From Burkholderiales bacterium (lineage in GTDB: Bacteria > Pseudomonadota > Gammaproteobacteria > Burkholderiales > Burkholderiaceae_C): DNA of 64,000 bases. Shown in pieces: positions 42,417 to 50,574 of this stretch. The notes beneath the pieces are model-generated. The model was given only the letters and a program-made list of their open reading frames with translations. It did not search any database and was not told the origin of the DNA. How positions within the stretch are numbered: position 1 is the stretch's first letter; the number at the start of each line of letters is the position of its first letter. Location of the stretch: contig JABEVE010000085.1 in the NCBI GenBank assembly GCA_013044035.1, positions 1 to 64,000 on the forward strand. Direction: 5' to 3'. The translations under genes were made by a program, and so were the position numbers.

Positions 42417-44306
42417 ATGGCATCGACCTCGCATCAACCGGACCTGTATCACATCCCTCGCGCGCAGAAGGACATCACACGTTTTGTCTGGACGGCGCTG
42501 GGCCTGTTCACCCTGATCGTGCTGGCGTCCATGTGGGCGGCAACTGAGTACACCGCTTGGGCGCTGCAATGGAGCCCGATGCTTGGCAAGCCCATGCTCG
42601 CACCCGCCATCTATTTCCCGTCCGACGTTCTGGTCTGGACGTGGAAATACAACTCGCTGGAGTACGGTCTGGCCGTCATGAAAGTGTTCGAGAACGCGCA
42701 CATGATCATGGGTGTTGGGGGTTTGCTGTCTTTGCTGCTGCCGGTTGCTCTTGCATTTCGACGCACGCGCAAGGCGGCGGGAGAAAAGAACGATCTGCAC
42801 GGCTCGGCGCACTGGGCAGAGCCCGAAGAGGTTGAGGCCACGGGTCTACTGCCGAATGAGAAAAATGCGGGCGGCGTGTTCTTTGGCGACTACGACGACC
42901 AGTACCTGCGGCACGCCGGGCCGGAGCACATCCTGGCCTTTGCCCCGACCCGATCCGGCAAAGGGGTTGGCATCATTCTGCCAACACTGCTGTCTTGGAA
43001 GCACTCTGTCCTGGTGAACGATATCAAAGGCGAATGCTGGCATTTCACCGCTGGCTGGCGCAGCAAGGCACTTGGCCAGCGCTGCATCAAGTTCGACCCT
43101 GCTAATCCCGGATCGGCCCGGTTCAACCCGCTGGCCGAAATCCGAATGGACGGCAATCTGATCAAGGATGTGCAGAACATCGCCACCATGATCGTCGATC
43201 CGGACGGAAAGGGGCTGAACGACCACTGGGCCAAGACAGGCTTTGACCTGATGACCGGAATCGTTCTGTTCGTGCTGCTGTATGACCCGATCCAGGACAA
43301 GTCGCTGGCGACAGTGCAGGCCATCCTGTCCGACGGCGGGCCGATTCGCGAACTGGCCGAGCAACTGGCTGATGCGTCCGAAGGAGAGGAGGGCGGTAAG
43401 CGCATGGAAGGGTCTGCCGCAGTGATGACGGCGATCCGCGACACGGCGCACGCGATGCTCAATGATGGGCTGGCTGATGAGTTCTCCGCGCACGGCTGGC
43501 GTGCTGCGGCGCAGGCGGCGCAATCGTTCTTGAACAAGGCGGCAAATGAGGCGTCCGGCGTGCAGTCCACCGCGCTGTCGTTTCTGTCGCTGTATCGCGA
43601 TCCGATTGTGGCTGAGAACACGCGAGGCTCGGATTTCACGCTGGAGTCATTGATGCGGCAGGCCACAAGCCTGTACCTGGTCGTGTCGCCGTCGGATAAA
43701 GATCGCCTCAAGCCGCTGCTACGCCTGATCCTGAACCAGACTGTGCGCCGGTTGACCGAGAGCATGGACTTTGACGCCAGTGGCGGCAAGTCGCGCTATC
43801 CCCATCGCCTGCTGCTGGCGATCGATGAGTTTCCGTCGCTCGGCAAGTTGGATGTCTTTCAAGAAGCCCTGGCGTTCATCGCTGGCTACGGCATGAAGGC
43901 GTTGCTGATCGTGCAGGACTTGAGCCAGCTCTACGCTGCATACACCAAGGACGAGTCGATTATCAGCAACTGCCACATCCGCATCGCCTACGCGCCGAAC
44001 AAGATTGAGACGGCGGAACTGCTGTCGAAGATGGCGGGCACGGCGACGGTGGAGCACACGCAGCGGCAGTATTCAGGCAACCGCCTGGCCGTCGTTCTGC
44101 AGAACGTGAACACCAACGAGCAAATCGTGTCACGTCCGCTCCTGACGGCGGACGAGTGCATGCGCCTGCCCCCCGAGGATGAACTGGTGTTCGTGGCCGG
44201 CCACGCACCGATTTACGCGAAAAAGATCATTTACTACCAGGACCCGGAGTTCGCCGCCCGCTGCGCAATCCCGGCGCCAAAGGAGACAGGCAGGGGCAAG
44301 GACTGA
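42417..44306 (+). CDS. traG: Type IV coupling protein (VirD4/TraG family)
   Basis: The 629-residue product starts at 42417 after AGGGG. Two N-terminal membrane segments are followed by the Walker A motif APTRSGKGVG, the IKGECW region, Walker B LLLAIDEFPSLGKL and IVQDLSQLYAAY. It recruits the relaxosome and protein substrates to the secretion channel, so it would be the reader of any C-terminal translocation signal. In IncP plasmids traG is near traF, as here. The C-terminus carries a dispersed-repeat copy. Confidence 0.95.
   Translation: MASTSHQPDLYHIPRAQKDITRFVWTALGLFTLIVLASMWAATEYTAWALQWSPMLGKPMLAPAIYFPSDVLVWTWKYNSLEYGLAVMKVFENAHMIMGVGGLLSLLLPVALAFRRTRKAAGEKNDLHGSAHWAEPEEVEATGLLPNEKNAGGVFFGDYDDQYLRHAGPEHILAFAPTRSGKGVGIILPTLLSWKHSVLVNDIKGECWHFTAGWRSKALGQRCIKFDPANPGSARFNPLAEIRMDGNLIKDVQNIATMIVDPDGKGLNDHWAKTGFDLMTGIVLFVLLYDPIQDKSLATVQAILSDGGPIRELAEQLADASEGEEGGKRMEGSAAVMTAIRDTAHAMLNDGLADEFSAHGWRAAAQAAQSFLNKAANEASGVQSTALSFLSLYRDPIVAENTRGSDFTLESLMRQATSLYLVVSPSDKDRLKPLLRLILNQTVRRLTESMDFDASGGKSRYPHRLLLAIDEFPSLGKLDVFQEALAFIAGYGMKALLIVQDLSQLYAAYTKDESIISNCHIRIAYAPNKIETAELLSKMAGTATVEHTQRQYSGNRLAVVLQNVNTNEQIVSRPLLTADECMRLPPEDELVFVAGHAPIYAKKIIYYQDPEFAARCAIPAPKETGRGKD
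44291..44302 (+). repeat. Dispersed repeat copy CAGGGGCAAGGA
   Basis: It encodes the last residues of the coupling protein. Confidence 0.45.
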
Positions 44307-44324
44307 GCCTTCCTGTCGCAGTCA

Positions 44325-44357
44325 GCCCGGCCAGCCGCAAGGTTTGCCGGGCTTTTT
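44325..44357 (+). terminator. Rho-independent terminator after traG
   Basis: GCCCGGC/GCCGGGC stem, loop CAGCCGCAAGGTTT, then TTTTT. Confidence 0.85.
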
Positions 44358-44364
44358 CAATTTG

Positions 44365-44384
44365 TGCCGGTCTCCTGCATATCC
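44365..44384 (+). promoter_or_regulatory. ICE box copy 15 (TGCCG-N9-ATATCC)
   Basis: It lies 7 bases after a terminator and 71 bases before the 44456 gene. GCATATC (44377-44383) is complementary to GATATGC (44446-44452), which overlaps the GGAGA ribosome-binding site. Confidence 0.65.
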
Positions 44385-44455
44385 CTATGCGCAGGGCATC
44401 CGCTCCGCGCTGACTGCACGGGTCACACCGTGCCCATCTCTTGGAGATATGCATC

Positions 44456-44992
44456 ATGATGAAAGAAAATGGCAAGCTAGCGAAACCCATCCTCATCGCT
44501 ACGGCTGGGAGGAATAAAGACACGAGCGATGAGGCCGAAAAGGCGTCCGAAAAGGCGATCCAGTCGGCTATTGACGCCGCGCGCGGGTCGATTCAAAAAA
44601 ACGTCCCAACCCCCGCGGACATTTGGGTGGCGGCAGACAACGCAGAGAAAAAACTGGAGTCTCTCAAGATCCCGGTGGCCGACCGTCCGGGCGCGATCGT
44701 TCATTTTCGCCCCGAGGGGCCGAGCGCCAAGTCGTACAAGTATGCCCAGAACACGATTGAGATGCAGGCCGAGCGCAAGCGCGACGGCTGGGTAATGACC
44801 CACGTCGGCCGCACGCTGGTCTACCCACAGCAACCCGAGACCGAGCGGTTGTTCCTGACACCAAAGCAGCGCGACATCGCGATGGAGCGCGGCATGATGG
44901 TGCTCCAGCAGAAGTTCTCTGTGCAGGAGCCTCGGCAGCCAAAGCCGCAGGCTCAGCGCGCGCCTGAGCAGGGCGTCGGCATCGGCGGGTAA
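44456..44992 (+). CDS. Hypothetical protein between traG and traF
   Basis: The 178-residue product starts at one of two adjacent ATG codons after GGAGA. No family recognised. It is soluble, with a helical Ala/Glu/Lys-rich N-terminus, a middle segment VADRPGAIVHFRPEGPSAKS, and a Gln/Pro-rich tail ending GVGIGG. It has its own box and terminator, so it is a single-gene unit. Confidence 0.55.
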   Translation: MMKENGKLAKPILIATAGRNKDTSDEAEKASEKAIQSAIDAARGSIQKNVPTPADIWVAADNAEKKLESLKIPVADRPGAIVHFRPEGPSAKSYKYAQNTIEMQAERKRDGWVMTHVGRTLVYPQQPETERLFLTPKQRDIAMERGMMVLQQKFSVQEPRQPKPQAQRAPEQGVGIGG

Positions 44993-45013
44993 TCCGTCTG
45001 CAACGTGAATCAA

Positions 45014-45050
45014 GCCCGGCCAGCAGGGATGCGCGCCGGGCTTTCTTTTT
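45014..45050 (+). terminator. Rho-independent terminator before traF
   Basis: GCCCGGC/GCCGGGC stem followed by TTTCTTTTT. The traF ribosome-binding site starts at the next base, so traF depends on read-through or an unrecognised promoter. Confidence 0.8.
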
Positions 45051-45060
45051 GGAGAGTCAC

Positions 45061-45594
45061 ATGACCATCAACATTCGTTGTCCAAGCTGGGGGCGCTTGC
45101 GCTGGCCGGCTCTCGCCGCCGCCGTTGCGGCGTCTGCCATCGGTTCGGCCTGGGCAACTGGCTGGCGGTACAACAGCACGCCGAGCGAGCCCATGGGTCT
45201 TTATCGCCTCACGCCCGTGAAGGCGCAGACCGTCATTCACCGCGGCGACCTGATTTCCTTTTGCCCCCCGGTGCCGCTTTATCCGTTCATGGTGCATGGC
45301 GCGTGTCCGAATGGCGGCGCCCCCTTTTTGAAGACCGTCGTTGGCGTGCCGGGCGATGTGGTGGTCGTGTCCGCAGCGGGGGTGTCTGTCAACGGACGTC
45401 TGTTGCCGCAGAGCAAGGTGATCGTGCGTCCGAAGGCGTGGCCAGGGCTGACGCTACCGGCTGACTTCGGTGTGCACCGGCTGGCGGCTGGCGCGTATTG
45501 GACGTTCGGCTCCGGTGATCCGAAGGTCTCGTTTGATAGTCGAAACTGGGGGGTGGTGCGACGGGGTCGCATTATTGCCAGGTCGGCTGGCTGA
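45061..45594 (+). CDS. traF: TraF-type S26 peptidase (pilin maturation)
   Basis: From the ATG at 45061 (GGAGAG upstream) the product is 177 residues. An N-terminal membrane anchor (WPALAAAVAASAIGSAWA) is followed by the serine motif NSTPSEPMGLYRL and the lysine motif FLKTVVGVPGDVV, the Ser/Lys dyad of signal-peptidase-like enzymes. In IncP plasmids TraF trims and circularises the TrbC pilin. It is the last conjugation gene before the nested defence island. Confidence 0.9.
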   Translation: MTINIRCPSWGRLRWPALAAAVAASAIGSAWATGWRYNSTPSEPMGLYRLTPVKAQTVIHRGDLISFCPPVPLYPFMVHGACPNGGAPFLKTVVGVPGDVVVVSAAGVSVNGRLLPQSKVIVRPKAWPGLTLPADFGVHRLAAGAYWTFGSGDPKVSFDSRNWGVVRRGRIIARSAG

Positions 45595-45647
45595 GTTCGC
45601 TACGCTTGCGGTTGCCCATTGCAAAGTCCTGCGAAGCAACACGCCAC

Positions 45648-45887
45648 ATGAACGCAGTAGAAATCGAAGCCGCCATCTCTGAACTCGCTCTCCAGGCTTT
45701 TGACGCCGAAGAGTTCCCCTATGCGTTCCTGGCTGCTTTTGGCAACAAGGACACGACCCTCAAACGACTGCGGTCGAGCAATAACAACGCTTCGGATCTA
45801 CCCGGCGGCGTCCTCCAGCGCGTCACCACCCGGCTCCGCCTTTGCAGCTTGCAGGCCACTCAGGGACGCCCTTCCTGCCGAGTTTGA
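45648..45887 (+). pseudogene. Truncated class I DNA methyltransferase, N-terminal fragment
   Basis: The first 58 codons read as the N-terminus of a class I SAM-dependent DNA methyltransferase of restriction or defence loci (VEIEAAISELALQAFDAEEF, AFGNKDTTLKRLRS, GGVLQR). From about 45822 the frame continues with unrelated sequence to a stop at 45887. The remainder of the gene is absent. The break is the left border of the defence block and implies that an older defence gene was cut when the present operon arrived. Confidence 0.6.
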
Positions 45888-45996
45888 ACTCGGAAATCTC
45901 CGAGCCCTTGATCACCTTGAGCTTCCAATCATCGCCGTCGCGGTCTAGCTCTTCAATCGAGACGGACGCGATCAGCCTGCGAGTTTCCAATTGCAC
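45823..45996 (-). CDS. Small minus-strand open reading frame next to the junction
   Basis: It starts at GTG (45996) with a good AAGGAG 8 bases upstream and encodes 57 residues (QLETRRLIASVSIEELDRDG and so on). No family recognised. Its stop lies at the junction with the truncated methyltransferase, so it may be a complete short gene or the N-terminal part of one cut at the border. It is divergent from the WYL regulator gene. Confidence 0.4.
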   Translation of the reverse strand: MQLETRRLIASVSIEELDRDGDDWKLKVIKGSEISEFKLGRKGVPEWPASCKGGAGW

Positions 45997-46128
45997 TGGA
46001 TGCTCTCCTTGGCGCACTTTGGTTGGGACTAATTCATGGTCCGTATCAAATTGATGCGCGTGGTATTCTTTTTCTGATCGGCGTGATCTTTGCTTCGCCG
46101 ACGGGCCCAGGGCCCGAGAAAGGGGCGC

Positions 46129-47025
46129 TTGGCCACACCACTGGATGTCTCGCAGACGCAGCGCGAACGCCTCGCGTTTCTTGAGCTGCGCGCGTTCTTC
46201 ACGGGCGAGCTCCGCAGGGGAGACATCGAAGCTCGCTTCGGCATCAAGCCGGCCGCGGCTTCGCGCGACCTGAGCCTCTACCGGGACATTGCGCCCGCCA
46301 ATCTGGAATACGACCAAGCCTCGCGCTGCTACCGACCCAGCCGGGCCTTCAAGCCGGTCCACGACTTCCATTCCGAGCGGGTGCTCGCTTGGCTCTTGCA
46401 GGGGTTCGCCGACGGGCTCGATCTAGGGCTCAAGCAGGCCGCTCCATGCGAGGGCCCCGGCCAGTGGGTGAAGCCCGACATGGCAGTGCTTGGGGCCATC
46501 ACACGCTCGATGTGCGCCAAGCAGGCTCTCCGGGTCAGCTACCTGTCGCTGTCGTCAGGATCTAAGCGCCGGGAGATCGTGCCGGTCGCTCTGGCCGACA
46601 ACGGCCTGCGTTGGCATGTCCGGTCGTTCGACCGAGAGCGGCAGCGGTTTTCCGACTTCGTGCTCACGCGCATCGCCAAGGCTGAAGTGATCGATGGCGA
46701 AGTTGCCGAGGCCGAATCGCTGGCGGCCGATGAGCAGTGGGTGAGGATGGTCGAGATGGAGGTGGTGCCCCATCCCGGTGTCAAGCAGCCCAAGGCGGTT
46801 GAAGCCGACTATGGAATGGAGGATGGCGTCATGCGGGTCAAGGCACGCGCGGCGCTGGCGGGCTACGTCCTGCGTAGATGGTCGGTCGATTCAAGCCCGG
46901 ACCACAGACTAGACCCGGCTTCGCATCATTTGTGGCTGCGCAACCCCCAGACCCTTTATGGAGTCGAGAGCTCGGCTCTGGCCCCCGGATTCGCAGGTTC
47001 CGCGGGCGACAGCGCTGAAGCATGA
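46129..47025 (+). CDS. WYL-domain transcriptional regulator of the defence operon
   Basis: The best start is TTG at 46129 with AAAGGGG upstream (298 residues); a TTG at 46090 is an alternative. An N-terminal winged helix (RGDIEARFGIKPAAASRDLSL) precedes a WYL domain (LRVSYLSLSSGSKRREIVPV, LRWHVRSFDRERQRFSDFVL) and a C-terminal WCX-like part. Such proteins repress BREX, CBASS and similar anti-phage operons. It is the first gene of the operon, 27 bases before the helicase gene. Confidence 0.85.
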   Translation: MATPLDVSQTQRERLAFLELRAFFTGELRRGDIEARFGIKPAAASRDLSLYRDIAPANLEYDQASRCYRPSRAFKPVHDFHSERVLAWLLQGFADGLDLGLKQAAPCEGPGQWVKPDMAVLGAITRSMCAKQALRVSYLSLSSGSKRREIVPVALADNGLRWHVRSFDRERQRFSDFVLTRIAKAEVIDGEVAEAESLAADEQWVRMVEMEVVPHPGVKQPKAVEADYGMEDGVMRVKARAALAGYVLRRWSVDSSPDHRLDPASHHLWLRNPQTLYGVESSALAPGFAGSAGDSAEA

Positions 47026-47052
47026 CAAGAACAGGCAAGCAGGGACAACAGA

Positions 47053-50000
47053 ATGAAACTTGAACAGATCGCCAAGGGCGCTCAGATATCCGGCATCGAG
47101 CCTGGCAAGGTGGTGCGGGTGGTCAGCGCCGACTCGTTGGGCGACAACGCCGTGACCGTCGTCTACAAGGCTGACGACGGCCGCTTGGGCGAGCGGGTGC
47201 TGTTTCGCTCGAACGAATCCGAGCTGAGCATCGCATCGGTCGGCAAGCCTTGGAGCTTCGACGCGGACGGCGCCGACTTCAAGCTCGCGGCCGAGGCCTA
47301 CCGGATCAACTTGGCGCACCTCTTCGACCCCATGATGGCGGTCCACACGTCCAACGTCGAGCCGCTTCCTCACCAGATCACCGCGGTTTACGAGTCGATG
47401 TTGCCAAGGCAACCCCTGCGGTATGTGCTCGCAGACGATCCCGGCGCCGGCAAGACCATCATGGCGGGCCTATTGATCCGCGAGCTGCTCATGCGGGCCG
47501 ACGCCGCCCGCATCCTGATCGTCTCGCCGGGGAGCTTGGTGGAGCAGTGGCAGGACGAACTGTTCGAGAAGTTCGGGCTCTCGTTCTCGCTGTTCAGCCG
47601 CGACCTGATGGATCAAAGCCGATCGGGCAACCCTTTCGACGACCACGATCTCTTGGTCGCCAGGCTCGACCAGCTCTCAAGAAGCGAAGAGCTCCAAGAG
47701 AAGATTCGCAATTCGCGTTGGGACCTGATCGTGGTGGACGAAGCCCACAAGCTCTCAGCCACGTGGTTCGGCGCCAAGATCAACGAGACCAAGCGATTCA
47801 AGCTGGGCCAGCTTTTGGGTTCGGTCACCCGCCACTTCCTGCTGATGACGGCCACGCCCCACAACGGCAAGGAGGAGGACTTCCAGCTCTTCATGTCGCT
47901 TCTCGACTCGGACCGCTTCTACGGCAAGTTCCGCGACGGCGCCCACAAGGTGGATGTGTCCGATTTGATGCGTCGCATGGTCAAGGAAGACCTGTTGAAG
48001 TTCGACGGCACGCGGCTATTCCCAGAGCGCATGGCCTACACAGCCAACTACAAGCTGTCGGAAGCCGAGGCCCAGCTCTACAACGACGTGACGACCTACG
48101 TCAAAGAGGAAATGAACAGGGCGGACCAGCTCGACGGCAAGCGCAAAGGCACCGTCGGCTTCGCCTTAACGGCCCTGCAACGCCGATTGGCATCGAGCCC
48201 CGAGGCGATCTATCAATCGTTGAAGCGTCGCCGCGAGAAGCTCAAGCGCCGGATCGAAGAAGAGAAGATCAAGCAGCGCGGGGGCGGCAAGGCGTTGGCC
48301 GAAACTTACGCGGACAAGGCGTCCGAGGATATTTGGGATTCGGCTGACGACATGGCCCCGGAGGACTACGAGGAGTTCGAGGAGGAGGTCGTTGACCAAG
48401 CCACCGCAGCCCAAACCATCGCCGAACTCGAAGCCGAAGTGTTCACGCTGGGGCACCTCGAAGAGCAAGCCAAGACCTTGGTCCACTCAGGCCAGGACCG
48501 CAAGTGGGAAGAGCTCCGCGAGCTCTTGCAGAACACGCCCGAGATGCGCGGCCCCGATGGCTTGCAGCGCAAGCTCATCATCTTCACCGAGCACCGCGAC
48601 ACGCTGAACTATCTGGCCGACCGGATTCGGGGCCTGTTGGGCAAGCATGAAGCCGTCGTGATGATTCATGGCGGAGTCCACCGGGAGGATCGGCGCAAGG
48701 TTCAGGAGCTGTTCCGCAACGACAAGGACACGCGGGTCTTGCTCGCCACCGACGCGGCGGGCGAAGGCGTGAACTTGCAGAACGCCCACCTGATGGTGAA
48801 CTACGACTTGCCTTGGAACCCGAACCGCTTGGAGCAGCGCTTCGGCCGCATCCACCGCATCGGGCAAACGCAGGTTTGCCACCTGTGGAACATGGTCGCC
48901 GCCGAGACCCGCGAGGGCGACGTGTTCCAAAAGCTCTTCGACAAGATCGAGATCGAGCGCAAGGCCTTGGGTGGGCGTGTATTCGACATCTTGGGAGAGG
49001 TCTTCGATGGCGTGAGCCTGCGGGACCTGTTGATCGAGGCGATCCGCTATGGTGAAGACCCGGCCCGCAAGCTCCACCTCCGTGAAGTCGTCGCGACCGC
49101 TTTGGAGACCGAAAAGCTGCGCGAGATCATCAAGCGCAACGCCTTGGCCGAGGAGGTCATGAGCGAGGAGCGGCTCTTCGCCCTCAAAGAAGAGATGGAG
49201 AAGGCAGAGGCCCGCAAGCTCCAGCCCTATTTCATCCGCTCATTCTTCGCCCAAGCCTTCGAGCGTCTTGGCGGGGATCTGCGCCCGCGTGGATCGGGCC
49301 GCTACGAGATCACGTTTGTTCCCGCCACCATCCGCGAGCGCGACCGCCAGATTTCAGGCCGCGACCGGCGCAACATGAATCCTGTGGTGACCAAATACGA
49401 GCGGGTCTGCTTCGAGAAGAACAAGGTCCGCGTCGAGGACAAGCCCAATGAAGCGGTGGCAAGCCTCTTGCACCCGGCCCATCCGCTCATGCAGTCGGTG
49501 GTGGACCTGATGATCGAGCAGCACCGGGGCAAGCTCAAACAAGGCGCCGTGCTGGTGGACCCCAACGACGAGGGCATTGATCCGAAGCTCCTGTTCCTAA
49601 TCGATCATTCGGTCAAGGAGGGCGGCGAGTCGGGCTTGGTTGTATCGCGCCGCTTGCAGTTCGTGACCATCGACCGCCACGGCCAAATCTGCAATGCCGG
49701 TTGGGCTCCCCACTTGGACCTCAATCCCATCGAGCCGGATCAACGCGCGATGGTCGCCACAGAGATCGACGCCGACTGGATCAAGAGGGACTTGGAGGAG
49801 GCGGCTTTAAGCCATGCGTCCGACAAGCTGGTGCCCGAGCACTTCGAGGAAGTCAGGGAGCGCCGCGAGCGCCAGATCGACAAGAACCTCGCGGCGATCC
49901 ACGAGCGGCTGGTCAAGGAGATCGACTATTGGTCCGACCGCCACGAGAAGCTCAAAACGGACCTGTCCGCGGGCAAGGACGTGCGTCTTCCCTTGCAGAA

Positions 50001-50574
50001 CGTTCGGCGCACGATTGACGAGCTGACCGTCCGCCTTGAAACCCGCACCAAGGGACTGCAAGCCATGCGGCACGTGGTCTCGGGCATGCCGGTGGTGGTG
50101 GGCGGCGCCCTCGTGATTCCGGCAGGGCTCATCGCCATGCGCAGCGGCGAGGCGGAAGGCCCGACATGGTCAGCCGATGCACAAGCCCGAGCCCGCGTCG
50201 AGAAGGTCGCCATGGAGGCCGTCCGCAAGGCGGAGGAGACCAAGGGCCATCAGGTGATTGACGTGTCCGCTGAGAAGTGCGGTTGGGATTTGACGGCGAT
50301 TGTTCCCGTGGCCGAGGGGAAGCTCCCGCAGGCCCGCCACATCGAGGTCAAGGGCAGATCAAAAGGCCAATCGACCATCACAGTCACCCGCAACGAAATC
50401 CTCTACGGACTCAACCAGGCCGAGAAATTCATCTTGGCCATCGTGATCGTCGATGGCGACGACCATGAAGGCCCCCATTACGTCCGCAACCCATTCACGC
50501 AAGAGCCTGATTGGGCAGTGACCAGCATCAACTTGGACCTCGCGTCCCTGCTCGAAAGGGCGCAAGCATCATGA
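47053..50574 (+). CDS. SNF2-family helicase of the defence operon
   Basis: The 1173-residue product has a helicase core. Motif I is [15 protein letters not shown], motif II VVDEAHK, motif [13 protein letters not shown]; the C-terminal lobe has [16 protein letters not shown] and [14 protein letters not shown]. Long charged linkers precede and follow, and a C-terminal nuclease-like or DUF3883-like part ([30 protein letters not shown]) is suggested by the E-x-K motif EVKGR. Similar helicases occur in DISARM-type and related methylase-based defence systems. It overlaps the methylase start as ATGA. Confidence 0.85.
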   Translation: MKLEQIAKGAQISGIEPGKVVRVVSADSLGDNAVTVVYKADDGRLGERVLFRSNESELSIASVGKPWSFDADGADFKLAAEAYRINLAHLFDPMMAVHTSNVEPLPHQITAVYESMLPRQPLRYVLADDPGAGKTIMAGLLIRELLMRADAARILIVSPGSLVEQWQDELFEKFGLSFSLFSRDLMDQSRSGNPFDDHDLLVARLDQLSRSEELQEKIRNSRWDLIVVDEAHKLSATWFGAKINETKRFKLGQLLGSVTRHFLLMTATPHNGKEEDFQLFMSLLDSDRFYGKFRDGAHKVDVSDLMRRMVKEDLLKFDGTRLFPERMAYTANYKLSEAEAQLYNDVTTYVKEEMNRADQLDGKRKGTVGFALTALQRRLASSPEAIYQSLKRRREKLKRRIEEEKIKQRGGGKALAETYADKASEDIWDSADDMAPEDYEEFEEEVVDQATAAQTIAELEAEVFTLGHLEEQAKTLVHSGQDRKWEELRELLQNTPEMRGPDGLQRKLIIFTEHRDTLNYLADRIRGLLGKHEAVVMIHGGVHREDRRKVQELFRNDKDTRVLLATDAAGEGVNLQNAHLMVNYDLPWNPNRLEQRFGRIHRIGQTQVCHLWNMVAAETREGDVFQKLFDKIEIERKALGGRVFDILGEVFDGVSLRDLLIEAIRYGEDPARKLHLREVVATALETEKLREIIKRNALAEEVMSEERLFALKEEMEKAEARKLQPYFIRSFFAQAFERLGGDLRPRGSGRYEITFVPATIRERDRQISGRDRRNMNPVVTKYERVCFEKNKVRVEDKPNEAVASLLHPAHPLMQSVVDLMIEQHRGKLKQGAVLVDPNDEGIDPKLLFLIDHSVKEGGESGLVVSRRLQFVTIDRHGQICNAGWAPHLDLNPIEPDQRAMVATEIDADWIKRDLEEAALSHASDKLVPEHFEEVRERRERQIDKNLAAIHERLVKEIDYWSDRHEKLKTDLSAGKDVRLPLQNVRRTIDELTVRLETRTKGLQAMRHVVSGMPVVVGGALVIPAGLIAMRSGEAEGPTWSADAQARARVEKVAMEAVRKAEETKGHQVIDVSAEKCGWDLTAIVPVAEGKLPQARHIEVKGRSKGQSTITVTRNEILYGLNQAEKFILAIVIVDGDDHEGPHYVRNPFTQEPDWAVTSINLDLASLLERAQAS

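Noticed and set aside
45826-45841. Sequence CACCCGGCTCCGCC resembling the ssrA 3' end, as a possible second att site
   Set aside because: It matches about 13 of 15 bases of GC-rich sequence only, lacks the T-loop part, and has no integrase nearby. Chance is more likely.
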